DNA of 44,841 nucleotides. Source: Gammaproteobacteria bacterium. GTDB taxonomy: Bacteria > Pseudomonadota > Gammaproteobacteria > Pseudomonadales > Azotimanducaceae. The DNA lies in the NCBI GenBank assembly GCA_005799745.1, contig SYFY01000142.1:1-44841 (forward strand), written 5' to 3'. A program made the translations under genes and the position numbers. The notes beneath the pieces were generated by a model. It was not told the DNA's origin, did not search any database, and was given only the letters and a program-made list of their open reading frames with translations. Below, piece after piece: positions 15,957 through 24,961 of the stretch (position 1 is the stretch's first letter; each line of letters begins with the position of its first letter).

Positions 15957-18824
15957 ATGCTCCGCGCCGTCCTGATCGTTCTTTCTTGTGGGCTCCTTGC
16001 CGCCTGTGGCGGCGGAGGCGGCGGCGGTTCTGCGCCAACACCTCCGGCTCCCCCACCACCGCCTGCGAACGCGGCACCCACCGCGAGTTTCACTGTTACG
16101 CCATCATCTGGCTCAGCCCCATTGCAGGTTGCGGTAAACGCTACAGCTTCATCGGACAGCGACGGCAACATCACGTCGTATCAATGGAACTTCGGCAACG
16201 GCACTTCCGGAATCGGCTCAACCGCTGGGGTGAGCTACGCCACGGTGGGTTCGTTCACGATCACGCTGACCGTAACCGATGATGATGGCGCGGCGGCCAG
16301 CACGACACGCGCCGTCACAGTGAACGCAGCATCCGGCAACGTTTCCTTGTCCGGCACCATTCAGATCCTGCCTTCGAGTGCCATCGATGCGGATACGAAC
16401 GACCGCCTCACTACGAACACAGGCAACAACAGTTTCAACGCCGCTCAAACCATCGCCAATCCGGTCACCCTGGGCGGTTTCGTCAATCGGCCAAACGCCG
16501 GGCCTACCGGTGGCAACCTCACCGTTTCTGGCGACGCGGGTGATTTCTACCGGATCAGCCTGACAGGTGATGACCAGATCCTGCTGACGATTGGCGACAG
16601 CAGCTCAGATCTTGATATGCGCCTCTGGAATGCAAACCAGGCGCTGATCGAAACATCACAAGGCACCGAACGCACGGAAGCTATCAGCGTCAATACACCC
16701 GGTACCTACTTCATCGAGGTGTTTCCGTTCAGTGGTGCCAGCAACTATATCCTGACCATAGGAAAGGACAGCGATATCGCATCATCGCTTCGTCCAAGTC
16801 TGCGTTTGTCAGCCGAGTTTGTACCCGGTGAAATTATCATCGAACCCAAACGAGCAGGCTTCGCGGCTCCTGGTGTCACACGCATGCAGCCACAGAGTGT
16901 GAATAACGCTGACTTGTCATTGTTTGCGATGGGATCGGCGCAGGTGCAGGCACTCGTGGATTCGGCGATGGCGGGATCACTGCCGGAAGGTGCCGTGGTC
17001 ACAACAAGTCAACGCACCAAACTCGCAACCCTGAATACGGCCAAATGGCTCTCGCAACGCAGCGATGTTGAATATGCGGAACCGAACTTCATTCGTCGCG
17101 CTTATCGTGAACCCAATGACCAGTTTTACAGTCGTCAGTGGCACTACCGGTCCATTAACCTGCCACTTGCCTGGGATGTCACCGTCGGATCCAGTGATGT
17201 AATCGTGGCGGTGATCGACACCGGGGTTTTACTCAACCATCCGGACCTCGACGGCCAATTGGTACCCGGCTTTGATTTCATCGCGAGCGCCTCCCGCGCC
17301 CGCGACGGGAACGGCATCGACAACAATCCCAACGACGAGGGTGATCGTAGCAGCGGCGGGTCTTCGAGTTTTCATGGTACCCACGTCGCCGGGACAATCG
17401 CTGCCGAGTCTGACAATACACAAGGTGTCGCCGGTGTTGCCTGGAACGCCCGTATCATGCCGCTGCGGGCCTTGGGCGTGGATGGCGGAACTACATATGA
17501 CGTGATGCAGTCGATTCATTTCGCAGCGGGTCTTTCCAACGACTCCAATACGCTGCCGGCAAGACGTGCCGATATCATAAACCTGAGCCTCGGCAGCGAT
17601 GCATCGTCACAATCCGAACAGGATACTGTGAGTCAGGCGCGCGCCGCAGGCGTGATTGTGATCGCCGCCGCGGGTAATGAATCCACAACGCTGCCGTCCT
17701 ATCCAGCTGCATACAACGGTGTGGTTTCGGTCAGTGCGACCACCATTACAAACTCACTGGCGGGTTACTCAAATCGGGGTTCAACCATCGATATCGCCGC
17801 ACCGGGTGGTAACAACGGTTCGGATATCAACGGTGACGGTGTAGGTGACGGCGTGGTCAGCACCATCGGCGACGATGGCAGTACCGGTCCGGTGCAGTTT
17901 CGCTACTCAGCACTCAATGGCACGTCGATGGCAACACCGCACGTGGCAGGTGTAGCCGCGCTAATGAAATCGGTACACCGAAATTTGACACCCGCAGAGT
18001 TTGATACTGCCATCACCAGCGGGCGAATTACTGACGATCTGGGAACCACGGGGCGAGACGACTTGTTTGGCCACGGCTTGATCAATGCACAAAAGGCCGT
18101 CGCAGAAGCTAACCGACTCGCTGCCAACCAAGGACGCGACCCGGGTCCAGTGCTTTCGGCATCGGTTTCGACCCTTAACTTCGGCGGCTTTTCCAACGAA
18201 TTGCCTCTGCTGCTCTCGAACTTGGGTACAGGCACACTGACGATCAACGCGGTCACTACCTCCCAACCCTGGATCAACGTTGTGGCGCCCGCGGGAAGCA
18301 GTCTCGGGACCTATACCATCCGTGTAACCCGCGCAGGCCTCGCTGATGGTGTTCATACAGGCACCATCACGTTTGACGGCTCATCCAACGACGTTACCGT
18401 CAGCGTCATCCTGCAGATCTCATCCGTGGATCTCTCCGCCAACGCCGGTTTGCACTTCGTCATTCTCGTGGACAACGACGGGGATTCAAACATCCCCGCC
18501 GTGATCACCCGCGCCACCAACGGTGAATACACCTTCACCATCAACAACGTACCCAATGGCGAGTACCGCCTCTTCGCCGGAACCGACTCCGACAATGACG
18601 ACTTCCTGTGTGACGGCGGTGAAGCTTGTGGGGCCTATCCGACACTTGACCAACCAGAACGATTGTTGGTCAACGCCAACCGCTCTGGACTCGTCTTCCT
18701 CTCGAGCTTCCGGCTTAACCTGGACACGTTCTCAGTAGCCTCAGAAGGTGCACAAGACGGGAATCAGCGTGGCGAGTCGGGTTACGCTTTCCGTAAACCG
18801 GAACCGGACAATTCCGCCCAATGA
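15957..18824 (+). CDS. Lipoprotein subtilase (peptidase S8) with PKD, PPC and C-terminal beta domains
   Basis: A 955-residue secreted, membrane-anchored serine protease. The signal peptide ends in the lipobox LLAAC (Cys17), followed by a Gly run and a Pro-rich linker. Domains in order: a PKD domain (about 41-122), a pre-peptidase C-terminal-type domain (about 180-275; GDAGDFYRISL...GTYFIEVFPFSG), a propeptide-like segment, then the S8 domain with Asp421 in VIDTG, His473 in HGTHVAGT and Ser657 in NGTSMATPHVAG. A BACON/choice-of-anchor-like beta domain (about 735-825) and a last domain with a Cys pair (CDGGEAC) follow. The start at 15957 gives a complete lipoprotein signal; the frame stays open 78 bases upstream. 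It overlaps the PrcB-like gene by ATGA, so the two are made together. Confidence 0.93.
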   Translation: MLRAVLIVLSCGLLAACGGGGGGGSAPTPPAPPPPPANAAPTASFTVTPSSGSAPLQVAVNATASSDSDGNITSYQWNFGNGTSGIGSTAGVSYATVGSFTITLTVTDDDGAAASTTRAVTVNAASGNVSLSGTIQILPSSAIDADTNDRLTTNTGNNSFNAAQTIANPVTLGGFVNRPNAGPTGGNLTVSGDAGDFYRISLTGDDQILLTIGDSSSDLDMRLWNANQALIETSQGTERTEAISVNTPGTYFIEVFPFSGASNYILTIGKDSDIASSLRPSLRLSAEFVPGEIIIEPKRAGFAAPGVTRMQPQSVNNADLSLFAMGSAQVQALVDSAMAGSLPEGAVVTTSQRTKLATLNTAKWLSQRSDVEYAEPNFIRRAYREPNDQFYSRQWHYRSINLPLAWDVTVGSSDVIVAVIDTGVLLNHPDLDGQLVPGFDFIASASRARDGNGIDNNPNDEGDRSSGGSSSFHGTHVAGTIAAESDNTQGVAGVAWNARIMPLRALGVDGGTTYDVMQSIHFAAGLSNDSNTLPARRADIINLSLGSDASSQSEQDTVSQARAAGVIVIAAAGNESTTLPSYPAAYNGVVSVSATTITNSLAGYSNRGSTIDIAAPGGNNGSDINGDGVGDGVVSTIGDDGSTGPVQFRYSALNGTSMATPHVAGVAALMKSVHRNLTPAEFDTAITSGRITDDLGTTGRDDLFGHGLINAQKAVAEANRLAANQGRDPGPVLSASVSTLNFGGFSNELPLLLSNLGTGTLTINAVTTSQPWINVVAPAGSSLGTYTIRVTRAGLADGVHTGTITFDGSSNDVTVSVILQISSVDLSANAGLHFVILVDNDGDSNIPAVITRATNGEYTFTINNVPNGEYRLFAGTDSDNDDFLCDGGEACGAYPTLDQPERLLVNANRSGLVFLSSFRLNLDTFSVASEGAQDGNQRGESGYAFRKPEPDNSAQ

Positions 18825-19288
18825 ATCTGCGACCCCTCCTTGGTATTGCTGCGATGAATCTCACGCTCGGTGCGTGTGCTCACGACACTGTGCCGCTCAA
18901 CGTGGTCTTGGACTACGGCAACTGTTCGGGTCTGTCCGCGGGCGTGCGCGAGGTAACACTGGACGAGGTTGCGAAAATTCGCGGCATGACCATGTTCGGC
19001 GGCGACGATACCAAGGCGGTTGATCAAGCAGGGATGCCGAAGCTCATCGCCATCTCCCGCGGTGAACAACCCACTGCGGGATACTCTTTGTCCCTGAAAG
19101 AAGGTCGCGTGCAGGAACAGTTACTCCACGTGGAAGTGGAGTGGAAAATCCCCGCCACTGACGCGATCACCGCACAAATGATGTCTCATCCGTGCCTCGT
19201 CCTTGGTTTGCCGGATACGGCACCTTCCGAAGTGATCGTCGCCACGACAGAAGGTGAAGAGATTGGGCGTCTGACACTTACGCCCTGA
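18821..19288 (+). CDS. PrcB-like lipoprotein, likely partner of the subtilase
   Basis: A 155-residue protein with a lipoprotein signal (lipobox LTLGAC, Cys19). The middle SRGEQPTAGYSLSLKEGRV, followed by LHVEVEWKIP and a late HPCLVLGLP strand, matches the pattern of the PrcB C-terminal domain (sGxrpTgGY.i.i...; v.v....P........p..v). PrcB is the accessory lipoprotein of the Treponema dentilisin protease complex, where it helps maturation of the subtilase PrtP. Its start codon overlaps the stop of a subtilase gene, so an accessory or inhibitor role for that protease is the natural reading. The domain match is from memory; the function is inferred from the pairing. Confidence 0.72.
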   Translation: MNLRPLLGIAAMNLTLGACAHDTVPLNVVLDYGNCSGLSAGVREVTLDEVAKIRGMTMFGGDDTKAVDQAGMPKLIAISRGEQPTAGYSLSLKEGRVQEQLLHVEVEWKIPATDAITAQMMSHPCLVLGLPDTAPSEVIVATTEGEEIGRLTLTP

Positions 19289-19336
19289 TTCGTCCTCTGC
19301 CTCTCACTCCACCAACAGTTACTCGCAGGGGTGAAC

Positions 19337-20347
19337 TCAACTTTGCAGGAGCTGCAGTGCCGCCACCGCCCGGTTGGTGACGCTCTGCTTGTACGCTTCC
19401 AGGTCCATGCCGCGGTTCTCACCCATGGCTCCGACGAGGTAGCGCTTGTACACACCCTGCCCAATCGCGGCGAGTCGCCAGTGGGAAAACGCCCGGTAGT
19501 AGTTGATCTGCGAAAGATCACGCCCGGTGGCCTTGGCATAACGTGCTGTCAACAAGTCACGCGATGGGAAACCACCCGCTGTCGTCGGCACCAAATCGGC
19601 TGTGCCATCTTCCGGAAGCACCCACGAGTTCAGCAGATATCCAAAGTCTGCGAGTGGATCACCTAAGGTACACAGCTCCCAATCGAGAACCGCACGAATC
19701 CTCCCCGGCTCGACCATCATGTTGCCGAGGCGAGAGTCACCATGAACGATGGCAGCACCAACTTGCTCGGGCGTCCGTTCGGTGAGCAGCGCCCCAACCG
19801 CTTCCATCTCCGGAATTTCATGCGTCTTGGAAGCAATCCACTGTTTTGTCCATCGACTGATCTGTCGTGCAAGGTAGGCCTCCTTGCGGCCCAGATCACC
19901 GAGCCCGACGGCATCTGGATCGAGCTTATGTAGATGAGCGAGAACATCAACGACATGCAAACCGAGCGCATAACGTTGCTCGGCGTTCATCTTCAACGCC
20001 GCTTCGCGGTCATGCAGCACCGCGCCTTCGACAAACGCCATCAGATAGAAAGGCGCTTCATTCACAGGATTGTCTTTGCAGAGTCCAAGTGTCGGTGCCA
20101 CTGGCACACCACTCTTCGCCAGCGCGGAAATGATCTTGTGTTCACGCCCCATATCGTGGGCGCTTTCGAGGACATGTCCGAGCGGTGGCCTGCGTAGCAC
20201 AATTGCCCGGCCGCTTGCATCCGCTACGCGAAACGTGAGGTTGGAGTGCCCACCCGCAATCAGCGTAAACTCAAAAGGACCCTTCAGACCTTCAACGTTG
20301 TTCGACAGCCACGTGGATACATTGGCCGAATTGATACCTGCGATCAT
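19337..20347 (-). CDS. APH-family phosphotransferase, second copy (ACAD10/11-like)
   Basis: A 336-residue kinase-fold protein with a glycine-rich nucleotide loop AGGHSNLTFRV (31-41), REH helix-C glutamate, catalytic loop HGDSRLGN (202-209) and metal site LDWELCTLGDPLADFGYLL (221-239). GGhSNLTy and DWELaTLGDPlaDlg are hallmarks of the group fused to acyl-CoA dehydrogenase in ACAD10/11, so a role in hydroxyacyl-CoA catabolism is likely. It is only distantly like the other APH gene at 11552-12559. The ATG has GGGGAGAG upstream. It is divergent from the MORN gene, with 42 bases between. Confidence 0.9.
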   Translation of the reverse strand: MIAGINSANVSTWLSNNVEGLKGPFEFTLIAGGHSNLTFRVADASGRAIVLRRPPLGHVLESAHDMGREHKIISALAKSGVPVAPTLGLCKDNPVNEAPFYLMAFVEGAVLHDREAALKMNAEQRYALGLHVVDVLAHLHKLDPDAVGLGDLGRKEAYLARQISRWTKQWIASKTHEIPEMEAVGALLTERTPEQVGAAIVHGDSRLGNMMVEPGRIRAVLDWELCTLGDPLADFGYLLNSWVLPEDGTADLVPTTAGGFPSRDLLTARYAKATGRDLSQINYYRAFSHWRLAAIGQGVYKRYLVGAMGENRGMDLEAYKQSVTNRAVAALQLLQS

Positions 20348-20389
20348 GATCTCTCCCCGGAACCTGCGCGGTCCGAGAGCTTAACAAAG

Positions 20390-21532
20390 ATGATTCGAAG
20401 AACGCAGATGAGCCGCGTTGTGACCATCAGCTTGCTGAGCATGTTCACACCGTGGGTGCTGGCCTCGGAGACGATTCAGCACGACGATGGTTCGACTTAT
20501 GTGGGCACCGTTGAAAAAGGCCGCATGCACGGCAAGGGTCGATTCGATAACGGTGCCGGTCTGATCTACGACGGCGAGTGGGTACATGGCAAACGTCACG
20601 GACGTGGGACGGAAACGCGGCCCGATGGCAGTCGTTATGTCGGTGAGTGGTTTGAAGGCAAACGGTCCGGGAGTGGTCGTGAGACCTGGCCCGATGGCGG
20701 TTATCACGATGGGGAGTGGGAGCTGAACCAGCCGCAGGGACCCGGGCTTCGGCGCTCTGCGGACGGGATTGAAATCACGGGGACCTTCACAGGGTTGATG
20801 CCCACGAGCGGGATGTTGGTGCTGCCAAGCGGGGAGACTTTTGCAGGACCCATGTACAAATCAGAGGGTGGCCCACACCCAAGATTCAAAACCTGGCTCC
20901 ACACTACGGCTGAGGCCGGCGATCCTTGGGCGCAGCTAATGTATGCGCGCGACCTGCTCGTGGCATCGCGAGAATCCGCAACGATGGAGCAGATGCTCAA
21001 GCACCTGCGATCTGCCGAAGTCGCAGGGCTGGCGGAAGCCTCTTATCTACTGGGCATGCACCTCAAAGACAACGACCCTGATGCGGCCAACATTCATCTC
21101 GAACGAGGTGCCAAACGCGGCTACGCTCCAGCGAGTCGGCTACTCGGCGAGTTATTGCTGATCCAATGTGAAAGCCCCGGATGCGAGCAGTCCGCGCATT
21201 CACAGTTACAGAACGCGGCGAACAAAGGCGATCGCCTTGCGCGCCGCACCTTGGCGCTGCGCATGTTTGATGAGGACAACCAAGCGGCACGAGATCTGAT
21301 TCATGATCAAGCCATCAGCTTCGGTGACTGGCAGGACCTCGAGATACTGATTCGAGTATTGGATCGAACGCGGGAACTGCCCGACGATGAATCCGAAATC
21401 CTCCGTCTGCTCGAACTCGCCTTGATGGACGCACGGCAGAGTGACCATCCAGACGCAGTTGCGGCGGTGGAACGGTTGCAGCTACGCATCGATAGAATCA
21501 GGCTGCCTGCTGGAAAAGGAGTAGCACCATGA
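20390..21532 (+). CDS. Exported MORN-repeat and Sel1-like repeat protein
   Basis: A 380-residue protein with a signal peptide ending at VLA-SE. Four MORN-type repeats follow (YVGTVEKGRMHGKGRF, YDGEWVHGKRHGRGTET, YVGEWFEGKRSGSGRET, HDGEWELNQPQGPG), then a linker and an all-helical C-terminal half with Sel1/TPR-like units (AEAGDPWAQLMYAR, AEVAGLAEASYLLG, GAKRGYAPASRLLGE, ANKGDRLARRTLALR). MORN repeats bind lipids or proteins and Sel1 repeats scaffold complexes; the actual role is unknown. The start may be 20408 (MSRVVTISL), which has GAAG upstream. It overlaps the aminotransferase start by ATGA, an unexpected pairing for an envelope protein. Confidence 0.82.
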   Translation: MIRRTQMSRVVTISLLSMFTPWVLASETIQHDDGSTYVGTVEKGRMHGKGRFDNGAGLIYDGEWVHGKRHGRGTETRPDGSRYVGEWFEGKRSGSGRETWPDGGYHDGEWELNQPQGPGLRRSADGIEITGTFTGLMPTSGMLVLPSGETFAGPMYKSEGGPHPRFKTWLHTTAEAGDPWAQLMYARDLLVASRESATMEQMLKHLRSAEVAGLAEASYLLGMHLKDNDPDAANIHLERGAKRGYAPASRLLGELLLIQCESPGCEQSAHSQLQNAANKGDRLARRTLALRMFDEDNQAARDLIHDQAISFGDWQDLEILIRVLDRTRELPDDESEILRLLELALMDARQSDHPDAVAAVERLQLRIDRIRLPAGKGVAP

Positions 21533-22845
21533 ACCCCTCCAAGAATCAACGCAGTTGGCCTTTTCTTCCGGGTCGCGCGATGGAAATCGTGCGGGCAGAG
21601 GGTGCGTACCTGCACACGTCTAAAGGCCAGGCGATTCTGGATGCTGCGGGTGGTGCCATCGTTGTAAACGTCGGGCACGGTCGTGAACGCGTAGCCAAGG
21701 CGGTTTATCAAGCGACCAAGGATACGAGTTATGTGGTACCCCCCTGGCTGACACCGTCTCGCCGCGCCATGGTGGATGCGTTAAGTGACTGGTTGCCATC
21801 AGAGCTGACCCGGGTGCACGCGACATCGGGCGGTTCTGAAGCCAATGAAGCGGCCATCAAGATGGCGGTGCAGTATCAATCAGCCGTTGGACGACCAGAA
21901 AAAACCAAGGTCATTTCCCGCGATCTTTCTTATCATGGGACCACCTTGGCGACTACCTCTGCGAGTGGCCATCCCGGTCGACGTAAAGGTCTTGAGCGGG
22001 CCATCGAATCCTGGCCCTTCTCACCCACACCCTACCCCTTACGTTGTCCGTTGGGCCGTCACCATCCGGATACGGGTCGATGGTATGTGGATGCCCTGCG
22101 TCAGCACATTCTTGATGAAGGCTCTGACAACGTAGCCGCGATCCTCGCTGAGCCGATCACCGACTCTTCAGGTGGTGCGATCGTACCGCCCGACGACTAC
22201 TGGCCCGGCGTGCGCAGACTCTGTGATGAATTCAACCTCGTGCTCATCCTCGATGAAGTGATGACGGGGTTTGGTCGCACCGGTCGCGACTTCGGCCATC
22301 AACATTGGCCGATTACGCCGGACATCCTCGTCAGCGGCAAAGGGCTTGCAGGTGGCTATGCACCACTCGGCGGTGTGTTCGGCACGGAGGCTATTGGCTA
22401 AGTCCTTGAACAGGCGGGTTATGGCGTGATGTTTAACACCTTCGGCGCCCATCCCGGTGCCTGCGCAGCGGTAGCCGAAGTGCTGAACATCATGCGCGAA
22501 GAGCACCTTGTTGATCGGGTGGCCAAACTCGGCGCTCGTCTGTCGAGCATGCTCGCGGATGCGTTCAACGATCATCCGCACGTAGTTGAGTGCCGTGGAC
22601 GTGGGTTTCTGCAAGCGATAGAAATCGTCCAGAACCGCAACACCCTCGAACCCTTCCCTCAAGCCGCGGACATCACCAACAAGATCGTCGGTTCCGCCCT
22701 GCGTAAAGGTGTCTTCTACTACGGTGGTGGAACCGGCGTGATTCGCGACATCGTCTGCATGGGGCCACCCTTCATTATCGAAGAGAAAGACCTCGAGAAG
22801 ATGGTGGGGATTCTCCGTGAAACTGTCGACGAGGTTGCTGCTTGA
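21529..22845 (+). pseudogene. Class III PLP aminotransferase interrupted by an in-frame TAA
   Basis: A 438-residue omega-amino-acid/diamine-type transaminase if read through. Seen: GGSEANEAAIK (101-111), the cofactor Asp242 in LILDEVMTGFGRTG and the Schiff-base Lys271 in SGKGLAGGYAPLGG. TAA at 22399-22401 (codon 291) interrupts GTEAIG-stop-VLEQAGYGVMFNTFGAHP, and the same frame continues to a normal family end (RGFLQAIEI, GVFYYGGGTGVIRDIVCMGPP). A C-to-T change from CAA (Gln) would explain it. The truncated product would keep the PLP lysine but lose the small domain. It may be a pseudogene or a base error. Start and stop both overlap neighbours. Confidence 0.85.
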
Positions 22846-23570
22846 AGTTCATCGACGGCTTCCGCTGCCTTACTGACGGCTTTTCTCTGCTGCGAACTTC
22901 CGGTGCCGGTATGTGGATTCTCTTGCCGGCCATGGTGAGTCTGCTCATCGTCGGCAGTGGTGTCGGCTTTGTGATCAATCAGTCCGATGTGGTTGAAGTC
23001 TGGCTAGGCGATCTCCTGCCCGATTGGCTGGATTTTCTCGGTGCAGTGGTTGTAGTGCTGCTCAACATCATCGCAGTGGTGCTGGGACTTTGGCTCTTCG
23101 GATTTGTAGCCATGGTGCTGTCGAGCCCTTTACACGGTACATTGTCAGCGCGGTTTGATGTGAAGCTTGGCAAAGCTGGCTCACATGTGAACCTGTCCAT
23201 CGGCCGAATGTTGGGAAGCGCGATACGCCGCGAACTGCGCAAGCTGCGTTATCAACTGCCGCGCATGCTCGGCGTCGCAGTGTTGTCCTTTGTGCCACTC
23301 ATCAACGTCATCGCACCTGTCGCAGGCGTGCTGATGACGGCGTGGCTCATGGCGATTCAGTTTGTGGATCTCCCCGGTGAAAACCGGGATCAGCGGTTTC
23401 AGGATACCCTTGATCTGCTGCGCGAACATCGTGCTGCAGCCCTTGGTTTTGGCGTCGGGATTGCACTCCTGCTCTCGATTCCGATAGTCAACTTCCTGGT
23501 GATTCCCGTCGCCATCGCGGGAGGGACACTGCTCTGGCATCGCTTGCACGAAGCCAGAGCAAATTCCTGA
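22842..23570 (+). CDS. EI24/CysZ-family membrane protein
   Basis: A 242-residue inner-membrane protein with paired long hydrophobic segments: WILLPAMVSLLIVGSGVGFVI, the double helix LDFLGAVVVVLLNIIAVVLGL, then SFVPLINVIAPVAGVLMTAWL and LLLSIPIVNFLVIPVAIAGG. The motif SSPLHGTLSARFD after the second segment and the REL-KLRY-LPR stretch are those of the CysZ/EI24 group, whose best-known member moves sulfate for cysteine synthesis. Sulfate transport here is inference. The start is a TTG overlapping the aminotransferase stop; there is no better start. It is convergent with the Rieske gene, six bases apart. Confidence 0.82.
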   Translation: MKFIDGFRCLTDGFSLLRTSGAGMWILLPAMVSLLIVGSGVGFVINQSDVVEVWLGDLLPDWLDFLGAVVVVLLNIIAVVLGLWLFGFVAMVLSSPLHGTLSARFDVKLGKAGSHVNLSIGRMLGSAIRRELRKLRYQLPRMLGVAVLSFVPLINVIAPVAGVLMTAWLMAIQFVDLPGENRDQRFQDTLDLLREHRAAALGFGVGIALLLSIPIVNFLVIPVAIAGGTLLWHRLHEARANS

Positions 23571-23575
23571 CCGAA

Positions 23576-24757
23576 TCAGCCGTTGCTGTTTTCGAACAAC
23601 GCGTTCAGCCCGTTGTCGTCCGTGGCGAGCAGCTTGTCCACCCAACCATGGAATCGTTGACCGCCGCCTTCGTTGCGGCCAAAGAGCACGTGATCCCGAC
23701 CACCCGCCTTCAGTGCTTTCTGCTGGCGGATACCCGTGGCGTAGTCTTCCACTTCAACCACGTATTCAAGCAGCTTGAACTGCTTTTCCGCTTCGAGCTC
23801 CTGTTGTTCCGTTGGCGCGTGTTCCATCAGGTAGTACTGAGTCGTGTAGGACGTGTCTGGGGTTTCGCCCGGGAACAGCTGCGACAACATGACACTTCGG
23901 CCACCTCCCCAGAAGGACGCGATAGAGATGTGGGGGAACACGGTCCACACGCCGGTCATCAATACTTCCGTCGGCCACTGATCTTCAGGCAGATTGCCAA
24001 GCCCTTCGTGACGTGAAGGTGAAAGCACGCGCTGGTGCGGACCCCATGACCAATACATCGCCTGATTGGACATGTTCGGGCCGAAGGTGTCCTTGTGCAG
24101 AACCGGCAAATGATAGAGATCAAGGTAACCGTCGTAGGCGATCTTCCAGTTCGGACCTCGAATGGTCCGTTTCTGGAAGAGGTGCCAGCTCTCGAAACCG
24201 AAGTTCGCGAGCATCTGGTCGTAACCCGACAGAAACGAATCAATCGACAGGGTCGACTTTGGATCCAGGATGACCCAGATGAGCCCGGCCTTTTCGAGGG
24301 TGGGCAGCGGCTCAAGTCCATAGGCGGATACGTCGACTTCACCAAAGTCCTTCTTCGATGCAATCGCGACCAGTGAGCCTTTCAGATCAAAGGTCCAGCC
24401 GTGATACGGGCAGGTAAAGCGGCTGCAGTTACCTGTCTCGCGAATCTCCACCCCGGTACCTCGGTGGGAACAACTATTCAGGAAGGACCGCACCACCCCA
24501 TCTTTGCCACGGGTGATCAGGACGGGTACGCCAACAGCTTCCATGGTTTTGAAGTCACCGGGATTGGGTAGTTCAGCCGTAGGCGCGAGCAGCAATGGCA
24601 TGCGTCGGAAGACCTGGCGAACTTCCTTCTCAAAACGCTCCGGGTCGTAGTAGTTGGACGCCGGAATCTTCATGACCGAGGGTGCCTGCTGGATGGTCCC
24701 GGCAGTCGCGTGCTCGATGTTCTCTTTGGCGATTTCGATCAATCGGGCCTTGGACAT
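23576..24757 (-). CDS. Rieske non-heme iron oxygenase, alpha subunit
   Basis: A 393-residue ring-hydroxylating-type oxygenase. The Rieske cluster is Cys96-x-His98 and Cys116-x2-His119 (CSHRG, CPYHGW). The mononuclear iron site shows YLDLYHLPVLH with His216 and His221 and bridging Asp213. The C-terminal part (GVWTVFPHISIASF, MLSQLFPGETPDTSYTTQYY) is typical of standalone alpha subunits. It needs electrons from a reductase and ferredoxin, and none lies nearby. The start at 24757 follows GGAGA; the frame stays open to 24799. The gap of 204 bases to the divergent aminopeptidase must hold its promoter. Substrate unknown. Confidence 0.92.
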   Translation of the reverse strand: MSKARLIEIAKENIEHATAGTIQQAPSVMKIPASNYYDPERFEKEVRQVFRRMPLLLAPTAELPNPGDFKTMEAVGVPVLITRGKDGVVRSFLNSCSHRGTGVEIRETGNCSRFTCPYHGWTFDLKGSLVAIASKKDFGEVDVSAYGLEPLPTLEKAGLIWVILDPKSTLSIDSFLSGYDQMLANFGFESWHLFQKRTIRGPNWKIAYDGYLDLYHLPVLHKDTFGPNMSNQAMYWSWGPHQRVLSPSRHEGLGNLPEDQWPTEVLMTGVWTVFPHISIASFWGGGRSVMLSQLFPGETPDTSYTTQYYLMEHAPTEQQELEAEKQFKLLEYVVEVEDYATGIRQQKALKAGGRDHVLFGRNEGGGQRFHGWVDKLLATDDNGLNALFENSNG

Positions 24758-24961
24758 GGGTCGGTCTCCGTGCGTAAAGATGCTGGCTGACCCGATCATA
24801 GGGCGAACGCGTTATACAGAACAACACGGGGTTCACGAAGGTCTCGTCCGCTTGCGGCGTTTAGTCGCTTAGGTGACCATGCCGCCGCCCGAAACGGTCG
24901 ATCAGAATCACGACCCACAGTAGGTGCAGTTCGCGGAACCCAATCGCGTGAGTAGACCCTG

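Noticed and set aside
15692-16174. A 160-codon leftward frame over the protease start with a Gly/Pro-rich product
   Set aside because: The low-complexity part is just the complement of the Gly and Pro runs after the protease lipobox; no ribosome site or domain.
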